From NCBI GenBank assembly GCA_963682175.1, contig OY821783.1:38958301-39022300 (forward strand): 64,000 bases of DNA, read 5' to 3'. The notes below the pieces were generated by a model that made no database searches, was not told the origin of the DNA, and saw nothing but the letters and a program-made list of their open reading frames with translations. This document shows, one piece after another, positions 1 through 12,632 of the stretch. The translations under genes and the position numbers were made by a program. This DNA is from Triglochin maritima (taxonomy: Eukaryota > Streptophyta > Magnoliopsida > Alismatales > Juncaginaceae). Within the stretch, counting starts at the first letter, position 1; each line of letters opens with the position of its first letter.

Positions 1-1860
1 CTTGTTTGAAGAATCAACAAACAAACAGTCCCTTAATTCCCTCAGGTTGGTCGTTTTATAACTGACAAAGATATATTCCATCCAAATATGTTGTGTTAAT
101 CTCTGCCATCTCTTCATGTTACAAAACTCTAGATTCCAACCCATTCCATCATGATACTGCTTTTCAATTCCAAAGAAAACAATGATATGTTTGTTGTGCA
201 TTATCAAAACGTTCATCATATCAAACAGTAGTAATTTCTTTTCTTTTCTTTTTCCAACTTTAAATAAAGAAATGTGTTTAATGCAGAGTTCATATATATC
301 TTGAAACTTTCTCCTCTGATTCTGAACCACAAGTTTGCTTTATTTCTTTCTCAACTGCAGACTACTGTTTGCTCAGAATATAAGAAAATCATGTATGGCA
401 GATAGGCAGCTGCTCATGAGAATCATTTCTTGCCTTCAATCAAAAGCAAACAACTGTTTGAAATCTCACTCTACATATCCTTAGATTCTGTACATATATA
501 ACACTTAAATATTTTTTGACCGGTCGATAGATATCTATCTTTGCATCATGAGTTTAGCTAATACAACAACAACTCGAAAAAAGAAGAATTTCTTTGAAAG
601 CAATTTACATTAATAATGATTCTATTTTTAAAGTCATTATTTTCTTCCAATTAAAGTGCACGTTGTGGCACATGGACATCTATCCTTCTTGCAGCTTAAT
701 CCAGAAGGCCATCCATCCATATTTATTCACGAGAGATGAGACTATGAGTTGAGTGAAAGAAGCAAAGTTGATAAAGAAATGGGAATATATATGTGATATA
801 TATGAGCATGTGGTGTTAATCCACATCCATATGCCTTTACCACTCTCATTTTGGTCCCCATATTAATTCATAGTAAAACCAAAAACGCAGATTGTAGTTG
901 ATTCTGACAAGGGAAATTTTGCAACAGTTGTTTTGTTTTTGGCATTGAGAACTTTGTGGTAGGCCGACTGAAGTACTAAACTAGATAAGAGAGCAAGACA
1001 CAACACACTCTTCTACAACCGTTTGTCCATGACTAGACGAATTTACATTATGTAACCTCAAATATCAATCATTGTCTCGATATAATTAGATGAGTCATTG
1101 TAGTAGTAGTAGTAGTTGTTATAATTCAATACCTCCACAAAGAGACCAAAATTAACACCCAATTAATGAAATTCTCCATTTCATTATCAACACATCCTCT
1201 ACAATTGGAATCAAGAACATACATATATGTTTGTTTGAGAGATGTACAGTTATTAAGATTGAGTTTGTCTGAACGCTGTCAGTGTTCACTACTCCTCCCA
1301 TCTCTTCTTTGACTCTTATCCTCTTTCAAGGGCCAACTACTGACGTGGCCTCGAAGTACTTATCCACGTAGGATTGAACATGTCTTTGACTTGTCTTCTT
1401 GGATAAGGCTGAGTTTTTTGTTGTGGAGTCATGCATGGCTCCTGTGGGTCACCACCATGTGCCACTTCTTACTTGTGGCCACACCACATCATGGAACTCC
1501 CCTGTAGATTTATCTGATCTACCCCATCTTAAATATATAACAATCGATAGTTCCAAAATGAAGGAGATCTTGCAATGTTGATGGGTTGATCGTTACAATG
1601 AATGGTAATGGTAGTAGTAGTAGTGGTAGTAGGAGAGGTTAGTCTTCGTTTCCTTAAAAGTAGTTTGCATGCTCGCTCGCTCGCAATCAGGACAACTTAA
1701 GTGATGGAGGCTCTTTCACAAAGAGATTATTTGAGATAGATACAAGTGTTAAAGACTTTTAATTAATTTAATTTTAAGTATGCATGTAAAAGAGTCGACT
1801 TTGAATATATATTTTCAAATAAATAAAGGATTTCTCTTGGCCAATCCAGTGTCCTCTCCA
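1..1860. other. AT-rich intergenic DNA, no gene seen
   Basis: No open frame here resembles a protein I know. The 60-codon frame at 1399-1581 has no supporting features. Short simple repeats occur, for example (TAG)n near 1100 and 1610. Nothing further can be supported. Confidence 0.6.
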
Positions 1861-1869
1861 TTTATTTTA

Positions 1870-2640
1870 GGATTCGTCGAAAATTAATTAAATCGTCGTA
1901 ATAATTATTTTTTTGTCATTAACAAATCACTTAATACTCAATTCGTCAAGTGTCTTTAAATAAGATTTTTGACTCAGTTTTACTCACATTCTCAGTACCA
2001 ACACCACGAAAATATCTGGCGAAACGCTTGGATCCGGTGAGATAACGGATGCACTCTTTTTTCCCGACTCGGACGTCTGTCTAAGACGCCTCCCTCATGG
2101 TGGGGGCGTTTGGATAAGACGCCTCCAGCATGGGAAGGCGTCTTAGCCAAACGCCCCCACCATGGGGGGAGACGTCTAACACATACACCCTTTTTTTATT
2201 TTTTTTATTTTTAATTTTCTGTTAAATTAAATTTTTTCAGGTTCCGTTGCAAGATTTCGGTGGTGATGTAGTAGATTACAGTGAGCTTTTTGATAGTAAA
2301 CAAATATTTACAACAATCGATGAAGCTTGTAAATGGGCGAAACAAGTTGTCATAGGAGTCGGATTTTTTTGGTTATATCATCATACAAATCAAAAGCAGA
2401 TAACCAGACAGATTGTTACCTGAGATGTGATCGCAGACATGAAATGAGTTCTCGTGATAAGAGTATTGCATTACGAAATCACACAAAAAGAAAAGATATC
2501 GAATGCGAGATGATGGTGTTGTTGGATGGGAGGATGAGTATGAAAGTAGAATAGCGTATGTGAACAAGTTACGTAGTACATTTTGATTGTAATTTGTAAT
2601 GCATTTATAATGTATAATATATTGTGTATTTGTACTTATA
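1870..2640 (+). pseudogene. Decayed 5' part of a MULE transposase gene (FAR1-like N-terminus)
   Basis: This is a relic of a Mutator-like transposase gene homologous to the element at 38537-39810. The two share the stretch ending GACTCAGTTTTACT, a first exon beginning with codons for SGET, and an array of GACGCC palindromes. Here the presumed ATG reads ATA (2012-2014), so the start is lost. After an acceptor at 2240 the second exon reads through residues FTTIDEACKWAKQV, typical of the N-terminal domain of plant MULE transposases. A run of seven T (2364-2370) then shifts the frame, and the homology continues in another frame (SSYKSKADNQTDCYLRCDRR) to about 2550. No catalytic domain follows. Family assignment is from the motif pattern; the exact end of the relic is unclear. 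Confidence 0.6.
2066..2185. repeat. GACGCC palindromic tandem repeat, copy 1
   Basis: Imperfect repeats of about 30 bp alternate GGCGTCT and AAGACGCC blocks around CATGG or CATGGTGG cores. Each unit is partly self-complementary. The same module recurs at 38745-38895 and 39365-39560. Confidence 0.75.
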
Positions 2641-5555
2641 TCGTGTTGTTCTTTTACCATATTTTAAATTAAATTTAAGTTACTATGATATGTTCGTGAG
2701 AAATAAGTATTACAAATACGATAGCTAAAGAAATAAGTAGAAGATATGTTCGCTAGAAATAAATAATAAGAGTACACATATGAGCATAAACAAATAACAA
2801 CAAATGTAGTAACAGTTCAACATATAATAAAACGAAAGTAGGAGCAAGTCAACTAGAACTCATCATCCAAATCATGGTCCGAAATGCCCAACTGATTGTT
2901 CCACTCCTCAACGAGGCGATCCCAATTTGTACATGCAAGTCTCGTATCCTCAGTCGGCATCCAGTCTCTCTGTCACAGGAACGGCTGCGTATACCGTATC
3001 GTCTTACTCATCCACTATAAGTAACATAAATATTAACGTACATTAACAATAAAAACAAAATATACATTACAATTAAAAATTAAATTAGATAAACTTATAG
3101 CATCGGACCTGTCCTATCCAGTGTTATTATTTTGACTGTGAAACAACAAATTCGGTAGTTGGATATGATCTAAAATCAAGTGACGAAATCGGCGATCTGG
3201 GTAACTTTTGCCCATTAAGAAATGAAGTGATTTGGTGAATCACATTTCATTGAGAAATTAAATATAGGTGGAAAACTGGTTTACATGCATGCACTTCCCA
3301 CCTTTCAAATTATCAATGACGCTTATATATTTAATAAATATAATACGATATCTGAATATTTTAAGAACAACAAGCTCAATTATTGCGCAAATACTTGTGA
3401 TATTTGTGCATTATAGGTGTTCATGTGCTACATGATGAATCTTGGTAATTAAAATAACACAACCATGACCCTTTAAATATAAATCTCCAGATATATATTT
3501 ATGTGCACTTTAAGTATTATATGCACTAATTGGGTACTTTACTTCTATGCAGGCAATTATACGAAGATGTGAAAACTTGTTGTTTGGTCGGTGAACCAAA
3601 CCCTAAAATGTCATATAGGCACCATGTATAGATTAGGTAGTGTTCAATTTCCTTGTCTTATGCAAATGTTATCTTCTTGATTGGCAAAGTTGGTGTCTCT
3701 TTACTGAAAGTGACTGGTTTAAGTTGACTGTAAGCAATTAACACGGAACGATTTCCTAGTGCGCAAGCGTGAAATGTGTCCAGAGAGAGAGAGAGAGAGA
3801 GAGAGAGGTTAAGAAAATGGTTTGAAGATTATACTCACTTTTCTAATTCCTAAATAGTGGTACAAATGTTCATAAGCCCAGAAGTCGTACTATGCATGAT
3901 AATCACACGAGATTAACATTGTTAACCACCCTTGTAAGGAAAAAGTACCCAAGCATCTGATTCTATAGATTTGTTTGGTGGTGTTTTTTTTTTGTAGTTT
4001 ATCATGTATATGATATACATACGTAAATGGGATAAGATGATTATCAATTTAGTATTAATTATCTCCATTCACATATTCTGAATTACTGTGAAAAATTTGT
4101 CCTAGCTTGTTGTTGTCAACTTTCAGTTAGACCCATAAAATATTCCACTTGGACAAGATTATGTAGAAAAAACAAATACTTAAAAGGCAAATCTACCTAG
4201 TCCTAGTGGATTAGTACCAGCTTCTTCCCTCCTCTTACAAACATATATTGATAATACATATGGAGATTTATTGTGTGTTGACTTAGGATTCCATGAATTA
4301 GATTTTCCAGGATTTGGAAGCCATGCAAGAATCCCATCCCATCCCATCCCATCAAGCAATAAAGCCAATTATTGAAACTTATTAAATATAAACAAATATT
4401 TTATAGGATTGTTTTGCCAACCATAGCTAAGCTAAGTGAGCAATTTGACATTATATTTATATATGTATTTGTTTTGTAAACTTTGAAACATAACCTGCAA
4501 GAATGGATCACACATCTGCACTCCCAATCAATTATGTTAGTAATCTCAACTTAATTAAGCTCCAGAAAAATGTCTTCCAACTTGCACCACACGTGCCCGG
4601 CCACCATTAATTAAGCTCGAACGTACTCCCTTCCTCTCTCTCTCTTCATAGATCTGAACTCAAAAACTTCACATGTACGTACAAAACAATGAAACATTCA
4701 ACCCAAAAGATCGATATATAACCTCAATTAAACATCATCATGTCAATAATTTGTCACAGTCTTTCTGTAGCTGTATAATGCATAAACTAGTGTTAAACAG
4801 TTATTAATACAATCCTATGTTTGATTGGGGAATAAAATAGTGAGAGTGAGAAGAGAGGATTGGCATGCCAGCAAATCTGAGCTTTGATTGTTGCCATCTC
4901 GATCTCCATCATTCCCTCACATGCATATATATGAACACAACCCATCCCTCTGCATGGCTTTCAATTTCAAAGCCATGCCCATCCATTTTTTAAATTAATT
5001 AATAGTAATTAACACCATCTCTAATCTAATCTAAAGCCAAAAAAACATAGTACACCCTATTGTTTTATCTTCTCAAGCAACTCTTAACTCCACGTAAGGT
5101 CATCAATAATACAAACCGGCCTAACAATATATATAATATAGCCCATATATTTTTTTGCACCACTTGAGAAGAGATAACATCTATCGGAGTGTCGGTATGA
5201 TTTGAAATTATACTCGAACAATGCTTGACGCATTATATCATATAATGTATTAATGCTACGATGACTATAATGGGGGGGGGATTGTTGTTGAGTAATTTTT
5301 GTGTCGTCGTATTTAACCGAAATACGTCTTAGCTACAATTACAATGTATATTGAATAATATATTGATTCATTATCGTGAACTTATTTTAAAAAAAAATTA
5401 ATTTTTATTTTTTAAAGTATAATTATTTATTTATCCGTCCCGAAATGACGTGGATGAAAAAAAATGTAAGACGTTAAGGAGTTTTAAGGCATGATTAAAA
5501 AGAATTTGGGTAAAAGAAGACTAGTATAACATGACATAAAGAAACTGACATAATA
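2641..5555. other. Gene-free AT-rich stretch
   Basis: I see no gene. It contains a (GA)n microsatellite at about 3782-3808, a (CCCAT)n-like run at 4332-4353 and a G9 run near 5272. Stop codons are dense in all frames. Confidence 0.6.
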
Positions 5556-5564
5556 AAAGAGAAA
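5556..5564. repeat. MULE1 target-site duplication, left copy
   Basis: AAAGAGAAA directly precedes the left terminus and is repeated exactly at 17535-17543. Nine bases is the length typical of Mutator-superfamily insertions. Confidence 0.85.
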
Positions 5565-5846
5565 GAAAAATAATTGACGGACGCTGACGTCACGGACGCG
5601 CCCTACGTGGCACTCTCCATGTCAGCACAGAAAAAGTTTTTTTTTACTTTATTCCTCAATACTTTGGTTATCCGTACAAATGTCTACATCTCTCCATCCC
5701 TCCCTCCATCCCTCATTAATGCGTCTCAAATCACTCCATTTCTTCATCATTTTGACGCTCCTAAACAGCAGAAGACTTGTTATTCATCTCAAGATGCGTC
5801 TTCCTTTTTCTTCCCTTCTCTTCTGTGGTCATTCCTCTGTACTCCA

Positions 5847-8518
5847 ATGGAAATCGTTCATGTGCCCCCCCCAAGTGGAGCAGCCGGCAAACGTTCCTAA
5901 GGAGGAGATGTTTTTTCCTTCTTTCGAAATAGCCAAAACATTTTACGTGGCTTATGCCGATTCTTGTGGTTTTGGTGTTAAGACAATGCAATCTCATTAC
6001 GATCGTGATGTTGTTATACGGGCCACGCTAATTTGCTCCAAGGAGGGAACGACACCACCAAACCAAGGGCAAGGAAAATTGAAGCCTAGGTTATCCAATA
6101 GAGTCCAATGCACTGCTTGGATAAGGGTCTCCGGAAACCCAGAAAAGGGTTACCACATTAACTTTGTGAATCTTAAACATAACCACGCCATGCTTGAAGA
6201 GGACCAAATGCGTTTTCTCAGACAAAAAACGAACTGTCCCTGAGGCCGCCAAAGCACGCATATCGTGCAATGATAGTACTGGGATATCGGCTGCTAAGAC
6301 CATGCAATCTTTTGTGGTCGAGGCTGGAGGTCATGACAAATTGACTTTCAACGAAAGGGATTTAAGGTTTGTGTTCTTTCTGCCTAACATAATTGAAGTT
6401 CAACATTTTGCGTCTGGTTTTAGTGGTTTCTGTGTGCAGGAATGTTGTAAACGAAGTCAGAAATTTAAAGATGGGACCTGGTGATGCACAAGCTCTTCAG
6501 AACTATTTCATTAGGATGCAGAAGATTGATTCCATGTTTTTCTATGTAATGGACATGGATGACGAAGGAAGACTACAGAACGTGTTTTGGGCTGACTGTC
6601 GTTCTAGAGCTGCATATTCATACTTTGGAGACGTAATATGTTTCGACACCACCTACATTACAAACAAATACGACATGCCTTTTGCCCCATTTGTAGGAGT
6701 TAATCACCATTTCGAGTCAGTTTTGCTCGGTTGCGCTTTGTTGTCTTCTGAGACCACTGAAAATTACATATGGTTGTTCCAAACATGGTTGTCGTGCATG
6801 AACGGTAAGGTGTGACTGTTCAGTTTAAGTGGTGGAACTGTTCGGTTTAAGTGGTGGAACTGTTCGGTTTAAGTGGGGAACTGTTCGGGCTAAGTGGTGT
6901 GACTGTTCGGTTTAAGTTGTGGGTCTGTTCGGATTAAGTTGTCTGTCTGTTCGGAATAAGTTGACTGTCTGTTCGAATTAAGTTGTCTGTCTGTTCGGAA
7001 TAAGTTGACTGTCTGTTCGGATTAAGTTGTCTGTCTGTTCGGATTAAGTTGTGGGTATGTTCGGTTTAAGTGGTCGGTCTGTTCGGTTTAAGCTGTGGGT
7101 CTGTTCGGTTTAAGTGGTCGGTCTGTTCGTATTAAGTTGTGGGTCTGTTCGGTTAAAGTTTTCAAAGTAGGATTTTGTACCTTTCAATATATGACTCACT
7201 CCTTTTAAATTGCCCCCTTATGCAGATATACCCCCCAGCCATAATAACAGATCAATGTGGTGCCATTACAGCTGCTGTAAGGAATGTCTTCCCAGATTCA
7301 AGACACAGATTCTGTATATGGCACATAATGAACAAAGCTCCCTTGAAGTTGCCGACGCAGTAGCGGAAGCACATGTTATTTGATCTGAAATTGATTGTAT
7401 ATGATTCCAAAATCCCAGCAGAATTTGATCGTAATTGGCAGGGTTTCCTTCTTGATTTTGACCTGCATAACCATAGCTGGCTCAAATCGATTTATGCAAT
7501 CCGAGAGTCGTGGATACCTGCATTTGTTGGTGATAGTTTTTTCGCGGGAATGACATCTACTCAGAGAAGCGAGAGTATGAACGACTTTTTCGACAAGTAT
7601 CTTACTTCGAAGACCACCCTTAAGCAGTTTGTTCAACAATACGAACTTGCGCTCCGCCATAAGTACGAGAAGGAAGCTCAATCAGATTTTGATTGTCTTC
7701 ATAAGAGACCCCAGTTGGTTTCAATTTATCCATTCGAGAGACAGATGAGCGAGTTGTATACGGTAGGGGTCTTCAAGAAAGTGCAGTTAGAAATTGGGAA
7801 GATGATATACTGCGATATAACGGAGGAATACAATACGAATGACACATTTCAGTACAAGGTATCTGAACGTGTTTTGGCTGGTGAGCAGCTACTGTCGAAA
7901 CGTTTCCTAGTACAAAACATATCCATGAACTTCACATGTGATTGTAGAATGTTTCAGCACGTTGGCCTTCTATGCTGCCACGTTTTTGTGGTACTTGGAC
8001 GCTTAAATCCTAATACATTGCTCCCAGACTCTTACATCGTTAATCGATGACGGAAGGATATTCGAAGGAGCTATCGAGATAAGATGTACCCAGACGATGG
8101 CGTAATGGAGCAGGATGCGCTTCGTCGTCACGACGACATCATGGGTCGTGTCGTTTGGATAGCACATGAAGCCTTCATTTCCCACGAAAGGTATATTGAG
8201 ACCGTGAAGTGTATTGAAATGCTTAAGGCACGTATGCACACTACCCAGTTCTTGGTTCGACTTGATGAACCTGAGTGTGCGGGTACATCAGTTCTTAATC
8301 CAGATAATGTCAGACGTGTAGGAAGACCGCCGACTAGACGTCGAGTGTCTTTAGCTGAGAAGATAATTAAAAAAAAGCCATAAAAAGCACGCCCAACAAG
8401 AGAAGAGAAAGTTCAAGATGAAGGTTAAATCGTCGCTTCACGAAGTCGCACCAAAACCGGGGATCCTGATTTCTCTGATTGGGACATGAATTTGTATTAC
8501 GAGGAACTTCTTCCTTAA
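5847..8518 (+). pseudogene. FAR1-type MULE transposase, broken
   Basis: The product was a Mutator-type transposase. The start chosen is ATG 5847, because the related copy in MULE2 begins at the same codon. Exon 1 encodes a FAR1 DNA-binding domain (FPSF..AKTFYVAYADSCGF). The next exon has the MULE catalytic core (CFDTTYITNKY, about 6640), then IITDQ, WHIMNKAPL, and a SWIM zinc finger (CDCRMFQHVGLLCCH, about 7940-7985). Two introns are visible: 6367-6439, and 6805-7225, which is filled with minisatellite. Lesions are one surplus base in a C8 run (5865-5872), an A6 run (6224-6229) and a C6 run (7231-7236), and in-frame stops at 7361, 8048, 8381 and 8426. The stop at 8048 replaces the Trp of the usual NRWRKD motif. 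The frame ends in DMNLYYEELLP and TAA at 8516. Confidence 0.85.
6816..7165 (+). repeat. 22-bp minisatellite in transposase intron 2
   Basis: About sixteen degenerate units of the form CTGTTCGGTTTAAGTGGTGG or CTGTTCGGATTAAGTTGTCT fill the intron between donor GTAAGG (6805) and acceptor TGCAG (7225). On the transcribed strand the unit reads TGTTCGG, the same sense as in the Ulp1 gene intron. Confidence 0.9.
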
Positions 8519-8633
8519 TTTAATATTTCTTGTTATTTTCAGTTCTTGTAAAACCAAGAAACTTCTAATTGTTGATCTGTTTGGATCTGTAAACGGTTGT
8601 TATACACGTTCAGTTCGTGTAAAACTGTGTCCT

Positions 8634-9233
8634 TGTTCGGAATATGTTGTGGGTCTGTTCGGAATATGATGTGTGTCTGTTCGGAATATGTTGTGTCTGT
8701 TCGGAATATGTTGTTTGTCTGTTCGTAATATGTTGTGGATAGTTCGGAATATGTTGTGGGTCTGTTCGGAATATGATGTGTGTATGTTCGGTTTAAGTTG
8801 TGTGTCTATTCGGAATACGTTGAGTGTCTGTTCGGAATACGTTCTGTGTCTGTTCGGAATATGTTGTCTGTCTGTTCGGAATATGTTGTGTGTCTGTTCG
8901 GATTAAGTTGTCTGTTTGTTTGGAATACGTTGAGTGTCTGTTCGGAATAAGTTGTGTGTCTGTTCGGAATAATTTGTGTGTCTGTTCCGTTTAAGTTGTG
9001 TGTCTGTTCGGAATAAGTTGAGTGTCTGTTCGGAATAAGTTGAGTGTCTGTTCGGAATACGTTGAGTGTCTGTTCGGAATAAGTTCTGTGTCTGTTCGGA
9101 ATATGTTGTCTGTCTGTTCGGAATATGTTGTCTGTCTGTTCGGATTAAGTTGTCTGTCTGTTCGGAATACGTTGAGTGTATGTTCGGAATATGTTGTGTG
9201 TCTGTTCGGAATATGTTGTGTGTCTGTTCGGAA
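8634..9233 (+). repeat. 22-bp minisatellite, intergenic, left half
   Basis: Roughly 27 units of TGTTCGGAATA(A/T)GTTGTGTGTC lie downstream of the transposase gene. The array is cut by the hAT element and resumes at 12643. Because the unit lacks frequent stops, spurious open frames cross it in several frames (SVCSEYVVCLFG-type translations). Confidence 0.9.
9226..9233. repeat. hAT target-site duplication, left copy
   Basis: GTTCGGAA, 8 bp, recurs exactly at 12643-12650. It is itself part of the minisatellite unit, so chance identity cannot be excluded from this alone. The adjoining inverted termini support it. Confidence 0.75.
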
Positions 9234-9614
9234 CAACGTTCAGGTACCGCCTAGGCGAGCCTAGGCGGCCGGCGGCGTCCGGTCGCCTGGGCGATCGCCT
9301 AGGCGGTTGTGCGACCGCCCAGGGCTGGGCGGTAATTTTTTTTTTTTAAATTCAATTAATTTTCATAAAATAGATAAAAAAATCAGGAAAAATCGGGAAA
9401 AATAGAAAAAAATACACAAATATTTTCTAAAACTACCATACATGTTTAGGCTTCGAAAAGACACCTAGTTCCTCGACCAAGGCCTCACTAGGCACCCCCT
9501 CTACCCACCTAAACACTTAGGTATACAATTTATTGCTCAGTAGTACGATTACAAAGTAACTCAGAGTTCATACAATAGTAGATAAAAGAGAAAGTAGAAT
9601 TACAAGCTAACTAA

Positions 9615-12110
9615 CTAATTCCATTGGACACATTGATCTAATGTCCAACTGGGAACCATATCATATCCTCCACCACCATCAGAGTCGTCGGAGTTGTTCT
9701 CATTCGGATTGTCGACGTAGACATCATCTTCTTCAGTTTCTTCATCGTCGGTTTGGACATATTGCTCGTCGATGTCCATCGGTGGTTGAGAACTCGATGC
9801 ACCTGGATCTCTAGAACTGATGTGAACGATGGCATCATCCATGCCACGACCTAATAATGGCGCGTCAGATGCAGTAGAACACCGCGGGTCAGATGCAGTG
9901 GACATGGATCGAGCAAAGCGTCTCCGTGAAGAAGAATGTCCCAAAGCTGCTTCCTCGACATCGGCCCATGTAAGCTCCTCTCCAGCGAAGACCGGATCTT
10001 CAGTTTCTACCAACCACGGATGCTCGTCGAAGAGATCGTACTCCACACTGATGGGGTCATAAAATCCAGGCTTCTCCATCCTTTGCTGAAACCTTTGCCT
10101 TAACTTTTGGTTGTAGTTCACATACACCAAGTCATTCATCTTCTTCACAGCCAACCTGTTCCTTCTCGTTGAGTGCAACTGCTCGAACACACTCCAATTC
10201 CGCTCACAACCTGATGCCGAACATGTCAATCCCAACACCCTCACGGCCAACCTCTGTAATGCAGTCTCTCCCATGTCTGCGCCATACGATTGCCACCAAT
10301 CTATAGGTCTTCTTTCCGACCTTTGTCTGACGACCATATCCCTCGAGAATATTCCGAGGGAGTTCTTGTAACGATCAAGTAAACCGCAAATCTTGTCTTG
10401 TTCTGCAGGAGTGGGGACGAGCCGCTCTACGACATCCATGAATCCAGGCATATGCTCATTGAAAGCTATATTTCGATCCTGAGGTGGGACGGAGAAGAAG
10501 GTACCAGGGTTGAGTAAGAAACCAGCAGAATGTAGCGGTGATGACATCATCTTCCCTGGACCCCACCTGGTGTCGATGAGGTCGATGACTTGCTTGTACA
10601 ACCTCGGGTTTCCGTCAAAGTTCCTCATGATTTGTTCTTTGGCTTTCTCCATTGCGTCACACAGATATCCCATCGCTGGTTTCTCATCGCCGTCAACAAG
10701 TCTAAGAACCTGAACCATAGGTTGTGAGGCCTTCAGTGCCTTTACGACGTTGGTCCAGAAACCACTTTGTAGAATGGTCTCGGCAACTTCAGTAGAGATC
10801 TCCTTCTTTTTCTTGTTCTTTATCCAACTTGCATTAGGATCGTTGTACCCCGGGGAAACAACAAAGGCTCGGAGTTTGTCTTTCTTCAGAAATAACCTTT
10901 GCAAACTCAGAAATGCGGTGGCAAATCTCGTGACAGCAGGGCGTAGCAGGTTCCCTTCAATGGCAATTCGCATCCTCTTCAACAACATGGCAGAGCTGTT
11001 GAAATGTTTGATGATCTTCCGAGCTAAAGCAATAGTCTTCAAAAACAACTTGCCAATATCCTCCAAGATGAGATCGATGCAATGCGCTGCACAGGGAGTC
11101 CAAAACAATCTCCTTCTTTTTTGTTGCAACATCCTACCGGCAAGTACGTACGCGGCGGCGTTGTCGGTGACCACCTGAACAACGTGTTCTTCGCCAATCT
11201 CGCCAACTACCTTGTCCATCAGCTTGTACAGGTAGTCTGCGGTGTGAGAGTGACCGGAAGCATCTACAGACCTCATGAACATGGTACCTGTCGGACAATT
11301 TACTAGAAAATTGATTATACTCCTACCGGACCTATCAGTCCACCCATCTGTCATCAACGTGCACCCGTATGTTGCCCAATCTTGTCTGTACGATTCTAGT
11401 ATACCTCTAGTGTAGTCAATTTCTTGTTTAAGGCACGAGTCACTAACTTCATGATACGTCATGGGTTTAAGTCCGGGTCCGTAAGTACTAGTAGCGGATA
11501 TTGCTTCCTTCCACTCAGGCGTCCTTACAGTGTTGAATGATATACCACATCTATAGAAAAACCTAGCCCATTTTTGATTAATTGTTTTCCTATCTTCTTT
11601 TCTAAAGGTTCTTTCGATGGTTGTTTGTTGGGGGCCGGAAACCACGTCCTTCCCACGTCCGCAAAATGGTGCCCACAAACGTTGTTTTTGTCTCTTTCGA
11701 CCAGGAACGGGGCGAGAACGGGAGGTTGGGGTCGGAGCAGAACCGGAACCCGACCCGGTTTCTAGATCAAATTCTATGTTTTCTCGGTCTACATAATCAT
11801 CAAGACATACATTTTCGTTTTGTAATGTCCTACTGTTTCTAATCATGTATGCAGTTATGTCTTGTTTAATAGAGTCAGGAACTTTATCACAAGGTCTAGC
11901 ATTGCTACCGGGTGTGTGTGCAAGATGTTGTTTGTGACGGGCTATACCACCTCTAGTTTCCTTACCACATAACTCACAGACAATACAATTTTTATCATTA
12001 GCGCTAATGTAATGGGCAGTATTCCAACCGGGGTCATTTGTACGGGTAGGTCTTAGGTCATCGTAACTCTCGTGATGCATAGGTAGACTAGTGCCGGGTA
12101 CGTAAGCCAT
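9615..12110 (-). CDS. hAT transposase with BED zinc finger, DUF659 and hATC domains
   Basis: Single exon, 831 residues, start ATG at 12110. It would bind the element ends and catalyse cut-and-paste transposition in the nucleus. A BED-type zinc finger lies at about residues 42-65 (CELCGKETRGGIARHKQHLAH, with Cys45, Cys48 and later His). A DUF659-like segment at about 205-360 includes LMTDGWTDRSGRSIINFLVN, DNAAAYV and TPCAAHCIDLILEDIGKL. The C-terminal hAT dimerisation region at about 600-690 includes DWWQSYG, CSASGCERNWSVFEQLHS and RNRL. The last 100 residues are acidic and Ser-rich. Length suits the family. No stop or frameshift is visible, in contrast to the host MULE genes. Confidence 0.93.
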   Translation of the reverse strand: MAYVPGTSLPMHHESYDDLRPTRTNDPGWNTAHYISANDKNCIVCELCGKETRGGIARHKQHLAHTPGSNARPCDKVPDSIKQDITAYMIRNSRTLQNENVCLDDYVDRENIEFDLETGSGSGSAPTPTSRSRPVPGRKRQKQRLWAPFCGRGKDVVSGPQQTTIERTFRKEDRKTINQKWARFFYRCGISFNTVRTPEWKEAISATSTYGPGLKPMTYHEVSDSCLKQEIDYTRGILESYRQDWATYGCTLMTDGWTDRSGRSIINFLVNCPTGTMFMRSVDASGHSHTADYLYKLMDKVVGEIGEEHVVQVVTDNAAAYVLAGRMLQQKRRRLFWTPCAAHCIDLILEDIGKLFLKTIALARKIIKHFNSSAMLLKRMRIAIEGNLLRPAVTRFATAFLSLQRLFLKKDKLRAFVVSPGYNDPNASWIKNKKKKEISTEVAETILQSGFWTNVVKALKASQPMVQVLRLVDGDEKPAMGYLCDAMEKAKEQIMRNFDGNPRLYKQVIDLIDTRWGPGKMMSSPLHSAGFLLNPGTFFSVPPQDRNIAFNEHMPGFMDVVERLVPTPAEQDKICGLLDRYKNSLGIFSRDMVVRQRSERRPIDWWQSYGADMGETALQRLAVRVLGLTCSASGCERNWSVFEQLHSTRRNRLAVKKMNDLVYVNYNQKLRQRFQQRMEKPGFYDPISVEYDLFDEHPWLVETEDPVFAGEELTWADVEEAALGHSSSRRRFARSMSTASDPRCSTASDAPLLGRGMDDAIVHISSRDPGASSSQPPMDIDEQYVQTDDEETEEDDVYVDNPNENNSDDSDGGGGYDMVPSWTLDQCVQWN

Positions 12111-12475
12111 ATCTTAAAACTAGACTAATATAAAATTTAGACTAATATGAAAATAAAATACTAATTAATTTAATTCTAAAGAGAAGTTAGAAAGAGTGCA
12201 CTTGATTTTGACGGTTGAAGAATGAAGAAACGGATCGGAGACTTCACTTTCCAACTTCAAAACTAAGCACCAGACCGGAGACTTAATCGCAAAACTTGAT
12301 GATTAGGAAGGTTGATGATGAGAATAGGATTATGAAGAAGAAGAGAATGAGAGATGTGTGAAAAATGAAGAGGTTTGGAGGGGTTTATATAGGATTTGGG
12401 GCTAGTGGCAAAGTTGTAATTTTTGAAAAAAAAAATAATAAAAAAATTAAAAGGAGAGAGCCGTTGGAGAGCCTC
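12111..12475 (-). promoter_or_regulatory. Upstream region of the hAT transposase
   Basis: This is the 365-bp AT-rich stretch between the transposase ATG and the right subterminal repeat array. It must hold the promoter and leader. An AT-rich block TTATATAGGA on + at about 12386 is a possible core region, but I cannot place a TATA box with confidence. Confidence 0.3.
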
Positions 12476-12632
12476 CAACGGCTCTCGCCTAGGCGATCGC
12501 CTAGGCGAAATGATCGCCTAGGCGATCGCCTATTTCGCCCAGCTCTGCTGGGCGAAAGGCGGTGGTCGCCCAGGCGACCACCGCCACCGGCGACCGCCTA
12601 GGCGACCGCCTAACGCCTAGGCGGTCGCCTAC
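12476..12632. repeat. hAT subterminal GCCTAGGCG palindrome cluster (right)
   Basis: Dense overlapping copies of CGCCTAGGCG, GCGATCGCC and GGCGACCGCC lie within 160 bp of the right terminus, mirrored at 9248-9330 on the left. Clustered subterminal palindromes are the usual transposase binding regions of hAT elements. Confidence 0.75.

Noticed and set aside
1399..1581. 60-codon frame with a His-rich segment
   Set aside because: Short, no known motif, no promoter or splice context.
8673..9264. Several open frames with SVCSEYVVCLFG-type repeats on both strands
   Set aside because: They are translations of the 22-bp minisatellite, which simply lacks stops in some frames. The same applies at 13007-13511, 18079-18378 and 18617-18829.
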